A stretch of 29,888 bases of DNA, taken from Lachnospiraceae bacterium (GTDB lineage Bacteria; Bacillota; Clostridia; Lachnospirales; Lachnospiraceae). The notes under the pieces are model-generated. The model saw nothing but the letters and a program-made list of their open reading frames with translations. It searched no databases and was not told the DNA's origin. Positions within the stretch are counted from its first letter, which is position 1, and the number at the start of each line of letters is the position of its first letter. Positions 1-7,333 of the stretch are shown here, one piece after another. The stretch is taken from the NCBI GenBank assembly GCA_009774395.1, contig VSNQ01000026.1:10837-40724 (forward strand), read 5' to 3'. A program made the position numbers and the translations under genes.

Positions 1-198
1 CATGACGCAATCTGCACCATTGCATCTGGTCTTGTTTCAAGCATTACAAGCCCAGATAAACGAATCTACACATCATGGAAAAAATGCGGGAAACCAAATC
101 ACATAAAATATTATAACACAAACTATACGGGAATTGGTAAACTTAAGGAAATGTTTTCAAAAAAGTTCACATCTTATTTCCACATCATCTTCATATAA
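1..198 (+). CDS. possible 3' end of a gene cut by the window edge
   Basis: Frame 1 is open from the first base to a TAA at 196-198, giving 65 codons without an obvious start near a ribosome binding site. The translation is rich in Lys, Thr and Ser (for example TSWKKCGKPNHIKYYN) and I do not recognise a family. An open frame this long in AT-rich DNA can occur by chance, so this may be only intergenic sequence. If real, it ends 117 bases before the response regulator gene and runs in the same direction. Confidence 0.25.
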   Translation, partial: HDAICTIASGLVSSITSPDKRIYTSWKKCGKPNHIKYYNTNYTGIGKLKEMFSKKFTSYFHIIFI

Positions 199-315
199 AA
201 TTCACATCCCCATGATACAATACCATTATAAAGAACTGTTAATTCCAACGCCGGTTATCCACATATATTGTACATCAAAACAGCCTTGTGCTGAGAAAGG
301 AGCATTGCAAATTAT

Positions 316-978
316 ATGCAGATTTTATTTTTAGAAGATGAACCAACCATTCAAGAAGTTTTAACAGAATATATGAACCTCCAAGGCTACCATGTCGTGT
401 GTGCCGCTGACGGTGAATCTGCGTTAAAACTATTGAAAACGCAGCAGTTTGATATGGCAGTTTTAGACATTATGGTTCCCAAAATCAGCGGTTTAGAGGT
501 TTTGCGCTATATTAAGGAAGAACAGCCAGACCTGGCAACGATTATGCTGACTGCACTCGATGATGAAACTACGCAGGTTCAAGCGTTTAATCTCTATGCG
601 GACGACTATGTAATTAAACCCGTTTCCCCAATTATTTTGTTGAAAAGAATGGAAACGATTCTGCGGCGTGTAAAAAAATCGGCACAAAAGGAACAACATG
701 GACTGGTTATTTATGACGACTCGTATCAAGCGTTTTATAACGGCGTTCCGTTAGAACTAACGTTAAGCGAATTTTTGCTGCTGCAAGTTTTAAAGCGCAG
801 TCCCAACCGCGCATTTACGAGAGAACAGTTGATTTTGCAGATATTTAACGAAGATTATATGGGAAACGACCGCATTATTGATGCGCACGTAAAAAATCTA
901 CGCAAGAAACTTCCGGCAAATTTTATTAAGACGGTAATCGGCGTTGGCTATCAATATCAGGAGGTGGATACAGAATAA
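316..978 (+). CDS. OmpR/PhoB-family response regulator
   Basis: Cytoplasmic DNA-binding partner of the histidine kinase encoded directly downstream. The N-terminal receiver domain (residues 1-118) shows the acidic pocket E7-D8-E9, the phospho-accepting Asp51 in VLDIMVPKISG, Thr79 in MLTA, and Lys101 in YVIKP. The C-terminal part (about 125-220) is a winged helix ending in the family-typical IDAHVKNLRKKL and VIGVGYQY strings. At 220 residues it has the normal length. An AAAGGAG ribosome binding site at 296-302 precedes the ATG, with slightly long spacing. The stop codon overlaps the kinase ATG by one base (TAATG), which suggests translational coupling. It probably controls the adjacent ABC transporter genes; that target is inferred from position. 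The pair resembles VncRS/VanRS-like systems more than BceRS, because the kinase has a large extracellular loop. Confidence 0.93.
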   Translation: MQILFLEDEPTIQEVLTEYMNLQGYHVVCAADGESALKLLKTQQFDMAVLDIMVPKISGLEVLRYIKEEQPDLATIMLTALDDETTQVQAFNLYADDYVIKPVSPIILLKRMETILRRVKKSAQKEQHGLVIYDDSYQAFYNGVPLELTLSEFLLLQVLKRSPNRAFTREQLILQIFNEDYMGNDRIIDAHVKNLRKKLPANFIKTVIGVGYQYQEVDTE

Positions 979-2675
979 TGGGCTTATCCAAGAAAACATT
1001 TCTCTATAGCATCATTCTTGCTGCTGGAATGGTTGCATTTATTACAGGATATTTCGTGTTTATGCTGCCGTCACTGTATGTCAATTATGTTACGGAAAGC
1101 AATTTTAATGCGGCAGTGGATATTCACAAGGGTTTTATGGAACAACGTTCCTATGACCATTTGGCAGTAAAGAATCCCTCGGCAACCTACACATTAGAAA
1201 TTCCCAAAGAAGGAAATTCTTTCTTTATTATGGGAAAATTCTTTCAAATGGACGTAGCGATACAAGATCCCGATTTACAATCACTCTTTCACCAACTGCG
1301 GACAATGATGCACAATATGAAAGCAGCCGCCAGCAGCAAAGCATTATCAGAAACTGATTCTTCTGGAACTGATTCTTCTGGAACTGATTCTTCAAGCACT
1401 GATTCTTTAGACACTGATTTTTCTAATAACAACTTTTTTGAAAATGGCTGCTTTGACGAGGAATCGCTATCTTCTATTTTAGGTACTTTAAAGGAGAAGT
1501 TTGTTAATCAGCAGACGCAAGACAGCCCTGTTAAAGTGGAAATACTGCATAAAGAAAACGAGGGCGTATACCATCAAGAATACACAAAAGTGCATACAAT
1601 TTCAGATCAGTTCATTGTTTATGAAACGGGTGTATCCGATGAAAATTATGGCTATACAACGTATATTGTAATTGAATCTGCGGATAACGCATATTTCTTT
1701 ACTGTTTTGCCTGCTATGACACCACGCATGGAGGAGATTACGCCGGTTGTTTTGGGGAGTATGCCAATGATTATTGCTGTTGTATTCCTGTTGGTGCTGC
1801 TATCCTCGCGCTATTTTTCAGGAAAAATTGTTCATCCAATTATTCGTCTGGCTAACTTTGCCAAAAGTGTCCGCTTGGGCGGTGCAGGATTTGAAGCGAA
1901 TTTTACATTAAAAAGCAAAGACGAAATCGGTGATTTAGCAAACGCATTGCAGGAACTTTATCAAAAGTTAGAACAAAATTATCAAGAACTTGCACAGAAA
2001 AATCAACATTTAGAGGAGGAAAATACCCGTCAGGAAGTCTTTTTGCGTGCCACTTCCCATCAATTAAAAACCCCCATTGCCGCAGCGCTTTTGCTGGTTG
2101 AGAGCATGATCAATGAAATCGGGAAGTACAAAAACACCAAAGAATTTCTGCCAGAGGTCAAAAAACAGCTTCTGTCCATGCGCAAAATCGTGGAGGATGT
2201 CCTGCACTTAAATTATCATACTGCGCAGATAGAGCAAGAGCCACTGTCCATAGATGCATTAATGCAGGAACTGCTTCATTCCTATGCAGTTCAAATTACC
2301 GATAAACAACTTACAGTCGACCTAAAAGGCAGCGGCACGCTTACCAGTGACAGAGAAATCCTTAAGAAAATTTTAGATAATCTGCTTTCCAACGCCATTC
2401 AATATACTCCCAAAGGAGAACATATCTCTATTCACATAGAAGAAACTGCCTTGTATCTGCAAAATTTTGGCGTAAATATAGACAATTCACTGCTGCCAAA
2501 TATCTTTGAGCCCTTTGTTAGCAGCAATGAAAGCCAGAAAGGAAAAGGGCTTGGGCTCTATGTTGCTGCTTATTACAGCAGGCTTTTAGGCTTTCCATTG
2601 TATGTTGAAAATAAACATACGGATACACTTGGATATTATGTACAGTCCAAACTCGTTTATAACCCAAAAAAGTAA
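978..2675 (+). CDS. membrane sensor histidine kinase with an atypical ATP lid
   Basis: Sensor of the two-component pair. TM1 lies at about residues 8-30 and TM2 at about 256-277, enclosing an extracellular region of roughly 225 residues. This holds a low-complexity tract of repeated TDSSG-type units near residue 130. A HAMP-like segment follows TM2 (HPIIRLANFAKSV through KDEIGDLANAL). The phospho-accepting His361 sits in the H box ATSHQLKTP, the N box is DNLLSNAIQYTP, and the G2 box is KGKGLGLYVA. The usual DxGxG G1 box is absent; in its place is LQNFGVNIDNSLLPNIFEPF, as I recall for VncS-like kinases. The sequence keeps the residues expected for phosphorylation, so I treat it as active. The gene overlaps the regulator gene by one base and is followed 12 bases later by the ATPase gene. 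The ligand is unknown. Confidence 0.92.
   Translation: MGLSKKTFLYSIILAAGMVAFITGYFVFMLPSLYVNYVTESNFNAAVDIHKGFMEQRSYDHLAVKNPSATYTLEIPKEGNSFFIMGKFFQMDVAIQDPDLQSLFHQLRTMMHNMKAAASSKALSETDSSGTDSSGTDSSSTDSLDTDFSNNNFFENGCFDEESLSSILGTLKEKFVNQQTQDSPVKVEILHKENEGVYHQEYTKVHTISDQFIVYETGVSDENYGYTTYIVIESADNAYFFTVLPAMTPRMEEITPVVLGSMPMIIAVVFLLVLLSSRYFSGKIVHPIIRLANFAKSVRLGGAGFEANFTLKSKDEIGDLANALQELYQKLEQNYQELAQKNQHLEEENTRQEVFLRATSHQLKTPIAAALLLVESMINEIGKYKNTKEFLPEVKKQLLSMRKIVEDVLHLNYHTAQIEQEPLSIDALMQELLHSYAVQITDKQLTVDLKGSGTLTSDREILKKILDNLLSNAIQYTPKGEHISIHIEETALYLQNFGVNIDNSLLPNIFEPFVSSNESQKGKGLGLYVAAYYSRLLGFPLYVENKHTDTLGYYVQSKLVYNPKK
1356..1424 (+). repeat. 15-bp tandem repeat within the kinase gene
   Basis: About 4.6 copies of a 15-base unit (GATTCTTCTGGAACT) lie in frame. 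The first two copies are identical and the later ones diverge. They encode D-S-S-G-T type units in the extracellular part of the kinase, so unit gain or loss would change loop length without breaking the frame. Confidence 0.85.
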
Positions 2676-2687
2676 TGGAGGTTAATT

Positions 2688-3569
2688 ATGCTATTAACGA
2701 TTAATCAATTACAAGTGAAATATGGAAAACAGACCGCTCTTCGGATTACAGAGCCGCTTTCCTTTGACGCGGGCGAACGTATCGGCATTATCGGCTCCAA
2801 CGGTGCCGGCAAAAGCACTTTTGTAAAAGCACTTTTAGGATTGGTCCCTTATGAGGGGCAGATTAGCACACAGCTTACCCCAAATCAAATGGCTGTCCAT
2901 ATGCAGTCTAATTCCTACGCTGCTACCATGCCCGTTCAATATATTATGGAGGCAATCCTAAATACCAAACTTAGCAAAAACAAAGAAGCACAGGAACTCA
3001 TTTCCTTTTTTGACTTTAAGCCTTGTCTTTCCAAGAAATTCAATGCGCTCTCCGGCGGGCAAAAGCAAAAACTAACAATTATATTGGTAATGCTGCAAAA
3101 AGCGGAACTTACCTTTTATGATGAAGTCACCTCTGGATTAGACTTTGAAACACGCCAAAAGCTTGTGGAAAAATTAGTGGAATGGTATCGTAACAAACAA
3201 GACACGCTGTTTGTTGTATCCCATTATTACGAGGAACTCGAACAGCTTGCCCAAAAGCTTTTGATTCTTGATAATGGCAAAGTCGTAGCCTTCGGGAAGA
3301 CTCAAGACCTTTTTCAAACATACTGCGGAAAAGTGGTTTATATTATGGAAAACACACCACAAAATCAGGCAATTACAGCCGGATTTCCCACTTTAGCAGC
3401 GCCAGAGCACTTAATTGCCTTATCCTGCAAAGATAAAGCTTCCGAACTAAATATGGTATCACTTTTTATGGAATATAATATAAACTTCAAAAGAAGCAAC
3501 TGCGATATAGAAATCTTGTATATGAACGCCAAAAAGCAGGCTGCCGCGAAAGTATCAAATTCTATATAA
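2688..3569 (+). CDS. ABC transporter ATP-binding protein
   Basis: Cytoplasmic ATPase of an ABC transporter, probably an exporter. Walker A is GSNGAGKST at residues 36-44, the signature is LSGGQ at 121-125, Walker B and catalytic Glu are in AELTFYDEVTSGLD (D145, E146), and the switch His is H179 in VVSHY. At 293 residues it has about 80 C-terminal residues beyond the core domain. A GGAGG ribosome binding site precedes the ATG, and the gene follows the kinase gene by only 12 bases, so the three form one operon. No permease gene follows immediately; the ABC-2 permease 498 bases downstream on the same strand is the likely partner. Such sensor/ABC modules often handle antimicrobial peptides or drugs, but the substrate cannot be read from sequence. 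Confidence 0.92.
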   Translation: MLLTINQLQVKYGKQTALRITEPLSFDAGERIGIIGSNGAGKSTFVKALLGLVPYEGQISTQLTPNQMAVHMQSNSYAATMPVQYIMEAILNTKLSKNKEAQELISFFDFKPCLSKKFNALSGGQKQKLTIILVMLQKAELTFYDEVTSGLDFETRQKLVEKLVEWYRNKQDTLFVVSHYYEELEQLAQKLLILDNGKVVAFGKTQDLFQTYCGKVVYIMENTPQNQAITAGFPTLAAPEHLIALSCKDKASELNMVSLFMEYNINFKRSNCDIEILYMNAKKQAAAKVSNSI

Positions 3570-3587
3570 ATGCTCAAAGGTGAATAC

Positions 3588-3861
3588 TGCAAGTTTATCA
3601 AATACTTCGCAAATTCCAAAAATTATAGTAAACGAATTATACCTTTGCGTTTTGCATCCAAATCTAATTGAATACACAGCAGCTACAAAAAGTCAAAACG
3701 CAGATACAAAATGCGTTTACTATATATACTGCAAGTTTTTTCAATTACTTTGCAAATCCCAAGAGTTATATAGTGCAAGTTTTTTCAATTACTTTGCAAA
3801 TTCCAAGAGTTATATAGTGCAAGTTTTTCAATTACTTTGCAAACTCTAAATGTCATATACC
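3588..3861 (+). repeat. 44-bp tandem repeats, about four copies
   Basis: Two near-identical adjacent 44-base units lie at 3730-3773 and 3774-3817. A diverged unit follows at 3818-3860 and an isolated diverged copy lies at 3588-3630; a partial start of a fifth begins at 3861. Each begins TGCAAGTTTTTTCAATTAC and continues with TTTGCAAAT. This makes an imperfect dyad of TGCAAGT against ACTTTGCA. The units abut directly with no unique spacers, so this is not a CRISPR array. Confidence 0.85.
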
Positions 3862-3907
3862 GCAAGTTTGTCAGCCTACTATAAAATGCCAAAAGCTGCC
3901 TGCCACA

Positions 3908-3980
3908 AAGAAACGTTTCTTAATTATACTCATGAACGAAAACAATTGCCAATCTAAATGTATAACGAGAGAACGTTTCT
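3908..3980. promoter_or_regulatory. candidate operator: 14-bp palindrome plus half-site
   Basis: AAGAAACGTTTCTT at 3908-3921 is a perfect palindrome. GAACGTTTCT at 3971-3980 repeats its right side. Both lie within 160 bases upstream of the ABC-2 permease ATG. The shape resembles LacI/CcpA-class operators (central CG), but it lacks the flanking TG and CA of a standard catabolite-response element. The role is inferred. Confidence 0.35.
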
Positions 3981-4067
3981 ACTATCTTAGTGTAGTAAGC
4001 GTCAATTCAATGCGTTCACGAGTATAAAAATATTATATATGGATTTAAAATCCGGAAAGGAATTATT

Positions 4068-4850
4068 ATGAATAAAAATTTGAATTTACGTATGATTTTG
4101 TACGAATTAAGAAATATTAACGGGAATTTTATGCCTCATTTTTTCGGCATTATTTTTCCAAATCTTATGAGCCTGTTATTATCCAAAACTATTGGGGGGC
4201 AGATGCCTGCACAAGTGCGTCAAAGCATGGCCACTTCTATTATGCTTACAACATCCATGATTATCCCTATGGCGATTATGCTTTTAGGCTATGGATGCCT
4301 ATATTCGATTGAAGTAGAACGCACAATCCCACTACGGATGCACTTATTCGGTATTTCCGCACGCACGGAAATCATTGCCAAGATTACAGCGCATCTGATT
4401 TTCCTAACGCTGGCTTTTATAATATTTGCTGTTTTCCATATCGTTATAATGGATGTTCAAGCACCTGCTGTATCGTCGCTATTGTGCCTTATCCTGTGTC
4501 TATATTGCATCGGTATTATTCTTCTGGTAATTGCACATGCCATTACAAACCTGCTGCAAAAATTTAGTTTAACCTTTGGTGTTACTATGTTTCTCTATTT
4601 TGGTTTTATGATTCTAACTGGTATGATGGGCATAGAAACCAGCCAGCTTCCCAAAGCACTGCAGGCAGTTGCAAGAACGCTGCCTATGACCTATATCAGC
4701 AACGACTTTGCAGAATTTTGGCAAGGCGGATCCTATAATTTTATACCATTAATTCAATCTTTCCTCTTTTTCGGCGCATCTGCAGGAATATTACTGCTTC
4801 TATCCCTTTATAAAAACCGGCGCACAGTAGGGAGTTTGGAACATTATTAA
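4068..4850 (+). CDS. ABC-2 type transporter permease
   Basis: Integral membrane protein of 260 residues with about six hydrophobic segments: near residues 22-43, 60-85, 102-126, 133-158, 166-187 and 230-250. This is the usual layout of ABC-2 permeases. An amphipathic N-terminal stretch (LRMILYELRNINGN) precedes TM1, also typical. An AAAGGAA ribosome binding site at 4056-4062 sets the ATG. It is separated from the ATPase gene by a repeat-bearing spacer, but no other permease is nearby, so pairing with that ATPase is the simplest reading. A hairpin at 4871-4900 lies just after the stop. Confidence 0.85.
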   Translation: MNKNLNLRMILYELRNINGNFMPHFFGIIFPNLMSLLLSKTIGGQMPAQVRQSMATSIMLTTSMIIPMAIMLLGYGCLYSIEVERTIPLRMHLFGISARTEIIAKITAHLIFLTLAFIIFAVFHIVIMDVQAPAVSSLLCLILCLYCIGIILLVIAHAITNLLQKFSLTFGVTMFLYFGFMILTGMMGIETSQLPKALQAVARTLPMTYISNDFAEFWQGGSYNFIPLIQSFLFFGASAGILLLLSLYKNRRTVGSLEHY

Positions 4851-4870
4851 CAAAAATCGCCTAAATGGAT

Positions 4871-4900
4871 CGAGTAGGGAAACTCCTTCTTCCCTACTCG
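4871..4900. terminator. hairpin between convergent genes
   Basis: Perfect 11-bp stem, CGAGTAGGGAA against TTCCCTACTCG, with an 8-base loop, lying between the permease stop at 4850 and the transporter stop at 4916. Neither side has a long immediate T run; the - strand side has TTTTTG about 12 bases past the stem. It is probably a bidirectional terminator of modest strength. Confidence 0.6.
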
Positions 4901-4915
4901 TGCGCCTGTTCCAGA

Positions 4916-6154
4916 CTAATTACTACTTTTCTTTATTTTCCCTTTATTTTTATCTATAAAGCAATATTGTAATAAGAGCAGTGAAATTATGCTTCCCACA
5001 CTTCCAATGATATTCCCATTTACAATTGCGCGCAAACCGAAATATTCTGGCAAAAATCCCAAAAACAGCGCAAATGTCAGCAGTCCAAAGCAAAATCCCG
5101 ACAATTGCGGCAGCTTACTTACTAACAAGTAAAGTGTAATCGGCATAGTCATATTAAATAATAACAGCGCAGCAATCCCCATTAGCATCCACGCACTACC
5201 TATGTAACATATTGCGGCAAAAAGCAGCGAAATAATAGTGGTTTTCCAAAAACCATATTTTGCACCAATAATTCCGCCTGCCATTTTTCCAAGCACAATC
5301 GCTAAGACTGCCAATAATCCGCTGAGAGCCGTCGTTTTCCAAGGAAATACCACTGCCATCCCAATATAAGAGCGCAGAATCACCACCAACACACAGCAGA
5401 CCGCAAGACAAAGCGTTTCTTTTAATTGCATTTGCTTTAATTGCATTTGCTTTAATTGCATTTGCTTTAATTGCATTTGCTTTAATTGCATTTGCTTGAG
5501 CAGCAATTCATATCCTTTAATTTGCTTGTCTTTATTGCCGTTTATGCTGCGGTTCCATAAATATAACAGTGCCACAAACAAGCCTGCCAAAAGAGCGCAC
5601 ATTATCCAAAGCAGAGAGCTTCGTATCCCGTTTTTTCCTGCAATCGTACCAAGATACAGCCCCAGCGCACCCGGCGCTACAAAAACGCCCAGCCCTTTGC
5701 CATTCCAGTTTTTTGCCGTATCCTCGTGAATGGTTCCCACACCACCGCCAATATGAAATAGTGCGTTTCCAATTCCCAAAATCACAGGATGTGTCACAGT
5801 GCCAAGAATGGTAAACAATAATCCTACTGCCACGGTTATCAAACATAACATCTGTTTTTTATTTTCAATTGCAAAGAAATCCTTCGTCGCTAACCAATTT
5901 TTATTTTCTGGCATGGCATCTGCCTGATCTAATTGCAGTTTTATATAAAAATGCGCCCTCTGCTCCAGCCGTATTTGCAGCATATCTAAAATAACACCAA
6001 ACGGCATTTGCAACGCAAAGGCGCAGAAATTATATAGTATCAAAAAAAGCATTCCTTCTCTCTGTGGAAGGAATATTGCAAACATTGCAAATGCACAGAT
6101 ACCATCTACCAGCAGATGCAATATGGAATAAAATAAGGTTATATTTATAGACAT
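4916..6154 (-). CDS. MFS-like 12-TM transporter with repeat-expanded central loop
   Basis: Hydrophobic protein of 412 residues with twelve likely membrane segments in two groups of six, the major facilitator layout. A Gly-rich string, GNALFHIGGGVGTI, lies in the first half. A polar stretch between TM2 and TM3 (EQRAHFYIKLQLDQAD and on) is longer than usual. The central loop contains five exact LKQMQ units encoded by five perfect 15-bp repeats. I chose the ATG at 6152-6154; a TTG three codons upstream is equally open, and neither has a strong ribosome binding site. The substrate is unknown. It converges on the permease gene and shares a terminator hairpin with it. Confidence 0.75.
   Translation of the reverse strand: MSINITLFYSILHLLVDGICAFAMFAIFLPQREGMLFLILYNFCAFALQMPFGVILDMLQIRLEQRAHFYIKLQLDQADAMPENKNWLATKDFFAIENKKQMLCLITVAVGLLFTILGTVTHPVILGIGNALFHIGGGVGTIHEDTAKNWNGKGLGVFVAPGALGLYLGTIAGKNGIRSSLLWIMCALLAGLFVALLYLWNRSINGNKDKQIKGYELLLKQMQLKQMQLKQMQLKQMQLKQMQLKETLCLAVCCVLVVILRSYIGMAVVFPWKTTALSGLLAVLAIVLGKMAGGIIGAKYGFWKTTIISLLFAAICYIGSAWMLMGIAALLLFNMTMPITLYLLVSKLPQLSGFCFGLLTFALFLGFLPEYFGLRAIVNGNIIGSVGSIISLLLLQYCFIDKNKGKIKKSSN
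5421..5495 (-). repeat. five perfect 15-bp tandem repeats in the transporter gene
   Basis: Five identical copies of TTTAATTGCATTTGC (+ strand) encode (LKQMQ)x5 in the cytoplasmic loop between TM6 and TM7. Perfect identity, including third codon positions, indicates recent expansion by slippage. The unit is a multiple of three, so copy change alters loop length, not frame. Confidence 0.95.
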
Positions 6155-6203
6155 TTCTCTCAACCATCTGCTATACGCAGTTTTTCCTCTAATCCCCAGT
6201 TAT

Positions 6204-6267
6204 ACTACATAACGCCAGAATTTACCGCACTACACTGGTTAAACGTATATGGCTGGCGTGATGTAGT
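6204..6267. repeat. 15-bp inverted repeat with 34-bp loop
   Basis: ACTACATAACGCCAG at 6204-6218 pairs with CTGGCGTGATGTAGT at 6253-6267 with a single mismatch. A smaller TTTACC/GGTTAAA pairing sits inside the loop. It lies 50-113 bases upstream of the transporter start, so it would be in its leader if transcription begins beyond it. No T run follows on either side. Confidence 0.6.
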
Positions 6268-6286
6268 CAGGTTACTCAAAAATTTT

Positions 6287-6342
6287 AACTGTTAAAGAAT
6301 GAATCTGAACAGTTCCTAATCTCAAAGTTACAATTCAACCTT
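6287..6342 (-). repeat. short palindromic intergenic element, copy A
   Basis: Read on the - strand it runs GGTTGAATTGTAACT, then AGGAACTGTT, then ATTCTTTAACAGTT. The same three strings occur in the same order on the + strand at 18791-18934. AACTGTT and AACAGTT form a 7-bp dyad. Copy A looks like copy B with its interior deleted. Confidence 0.6.
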
Positions 6343-6406
6343 GCTCAATTATAACGCATCATGCCATGCAAAATCGCTTCGCAATAATTTGGATACATCG
6401 CAATCT

Positions 6407-6459
6407 CTACGCTGTCTTTAGGACTTTGCAGCACAGTGCAAAGCCCTAAACTAAGCTGG
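6407..6459 (+). repeat. TTTGCA stem-loop element, copy A
   Basis: TTTAGG-A-CTTTGCA at 6417-6430 pairs with TGCAAAG-C-CCTAAA at 6437-6450 (14-bp stem, one mismatch, 6-base loop). The 36 bases from 6407 match 18749-18784 at about 30 positions, including identical CTTTGCAG and AGTGCAAAG blocks. No long T run follows. Confidence 0.6.
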
Positions 6460-6580
6460 ACTATACCAACCAAGATACATTACTGCCTGCTTTTGCTGTA
6501 CTTCAATTATACAAAAAAATACTTAATTACACAATAAAATTTATTTACGTTTTTCATTTGCATTGCAAATTTTTGTAGAA

Positions 6581-6607
6581 TTGTATACACATTTGTGGTA
6601 AGATAAT
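6581..6607 (+). promoter_or_regulatory. candidate promoter of the GyrI-like gene
   Basis: TTGTAT at 6581-6586 and GATAAT at 6602-6607 are spaced by 15 bases, which is short; TAATAT at 6607-6612 is an alternative -10. The region is strongly AT-rich and ends about 30 bases before the ribosome binding site. Confidence 0.35.
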
Positions 6608-6652
6608 AATATCGAACAATTCCGTAAATTATATTTTATGGAGGTTATAGAA

Positions 6653-7138
6653 ATGTCCGTCAAAATTTTAGAGATAAAAAAAGAAAACTGCCCAGCAGCA
6701 CGGTTGATTGGCAAGAAATATGTAAATGGCTTAAATTGGAGCGAATGGTGGGAAAATAATTGGTTTTCGATATTAGAAAAAAATCAAAGTCTTCCGTTTA
6801 ATGGGGACGCTTATCTTAGTGCGGTGCGTATTGTAAACGGTATGCCCGAATATTGGATTGGTATGTTATTCCCCGTGACTACAGAAGTTCCTGAGGGTTT
6901 TGAACATATTGATATCGAACCATTGGATTATGCGGTATGCTATTTGTATGATAATGAGGACAGTAACGCGTTTTACACAATGGAAACACACAATATGTGT
7001 TTAGAGGAATTAAAGGCACATAATATCAAACGCAAAGAGGATAATTGGTGTTTTGAACGATATAGTTGCCCAAGATTTACCACACCAGATGAAACAGGAA
7101 ATGTGATTTTAGATTATGCCATTTCGATTGAAACCTAA
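6653..7138 (+). CDS. GyrI-like / AraC effector-binding domain protein
   Basis: Stand-alone small-molecule-binding domain of 161 residues, likely cytoplasmic. It has the two-half alternating strand/helix pattern of the GyrI/BmrR effector-binding fold: an N-terminal strand (VKILEIKKENCPAARLIGKKY), a central WIGMLFPVTTEVPEGFEHIDI segment, and a C-terminal CFERYSCPRF...VILDYAISIE segment. No HTH is present, so it is not a complete transcription factor. I chose the ATG at 6653 because GGAGG at 6640-6644 is ideally spaced for it; an in-frame ATG at 6638 overlaps that ribosome binding site and is less likely. Its stop codon lies in the first unit of a 13-bp tandem array. The ligand is unknown. Confidence 0.72.
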   Translation: MSVKILEIKKENCPAARLIGKKYVNGLNWSEWWENNWFSILEKNQSLPFNGDAYLSAVRIVNGMPEYWIGMLFPVTTEVPEGFEHIDIEPLDYAVCYLYDNEDSNAFYTMETHNMCLEELKAHNIKRKEDNWCFERYSCPRFTTPDETGNVILDYAISIET

Positions 7139-7219
7139 GATTAAAGCCTAAGATTAAAGCCTAAGGTTAAAGATTAAAGCCTAAGATTAAAACCTAAATT
7201 TAAAGCCTAAATTTGAAAG
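7134..7219 (+). repeat. 13-bp tandem repeat at the stop codon
   Basis: Seven units based on CCTAAGATTAAAG run from 7134 to 7219: three nearly identical, one 7-base partial unit at 7173-7179, then three diverging copies. The stop codon TAA of the preceding gene is inside unit 1 (7136-7138), and CCTAA recurs in most units. Confidence 0.9.
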
Positions 7220-7333
7220 CAAACTGTCAAACTATTGATTCGTATACGTACAAAGCACGCAGGAGATATAAATATAAAAAATCACGTTCAAATTATTAAC
7301 TGGTATACATATCAAGATACAAGGAGGAGAACA

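Larger units (their letters stand above)
3570..4067 (+). other. 498-bp repeat-bearing spacer between ATPase and permease genes
   Basis: No convincing gene. The one sizeable + strand frame (about 3580-3849) is built from the 44-bp repeats and has no good ribosome binding site, so I reject it. The spacer holds the repeats (3588-3861), a perfect palindrome at 3908-3921 with a related half-site at 3971-3980, and presumably a separate promoter for the permease gene. No clear terminator hairpin follows the ATPase gene, so read-through is possible. Confidence 0.7.
6155..6652. other. intergenic region rich in palindromic elements
   Basis: Divergent gap between the transporter and the GyrI-like gene, with no supported gene. 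It holds a 15-bp inverted repeat (6204-6267), an AACTGTT/AACAGTT element (6287-6314) followed by a string shared with 18791-18805, a 14-bp stem-loop (6417-6450) related to sequence at 18749-18785, and an AT-rich promoter-like stretch near 6573-6612. Confidence 0.65.

Noticed and set aside
3580..3849. An 89-codon + strand frame in the spacer
   Set aside because: It is made mainly of the 44-bp repeats read in shifting frames, has no good ribosome binding site and resembles no protein.
3588..3861. Possible CRISPR array in the 44-bp repeats
   Set aside because: The best units abut with no unique spacers, the others are diverged, and no cas genes are present.
3908..3921. CcpA catabolite-response element
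   Set aside because: The palindrome has the central CG but lacks the outer TG and CA of the usual consensus.
6204..6267. Integron attC-like site
   Set aside because: The inverted repeat lacks the conserved GTTRRRY-type core sites, and no integrase or cassette layout is present.
7134..7219. Telomere-like array
   Set aside because: CCTAA recurs, but the unit is 13 bases, the array is short and it lies between genes of a bacterial chromosome.
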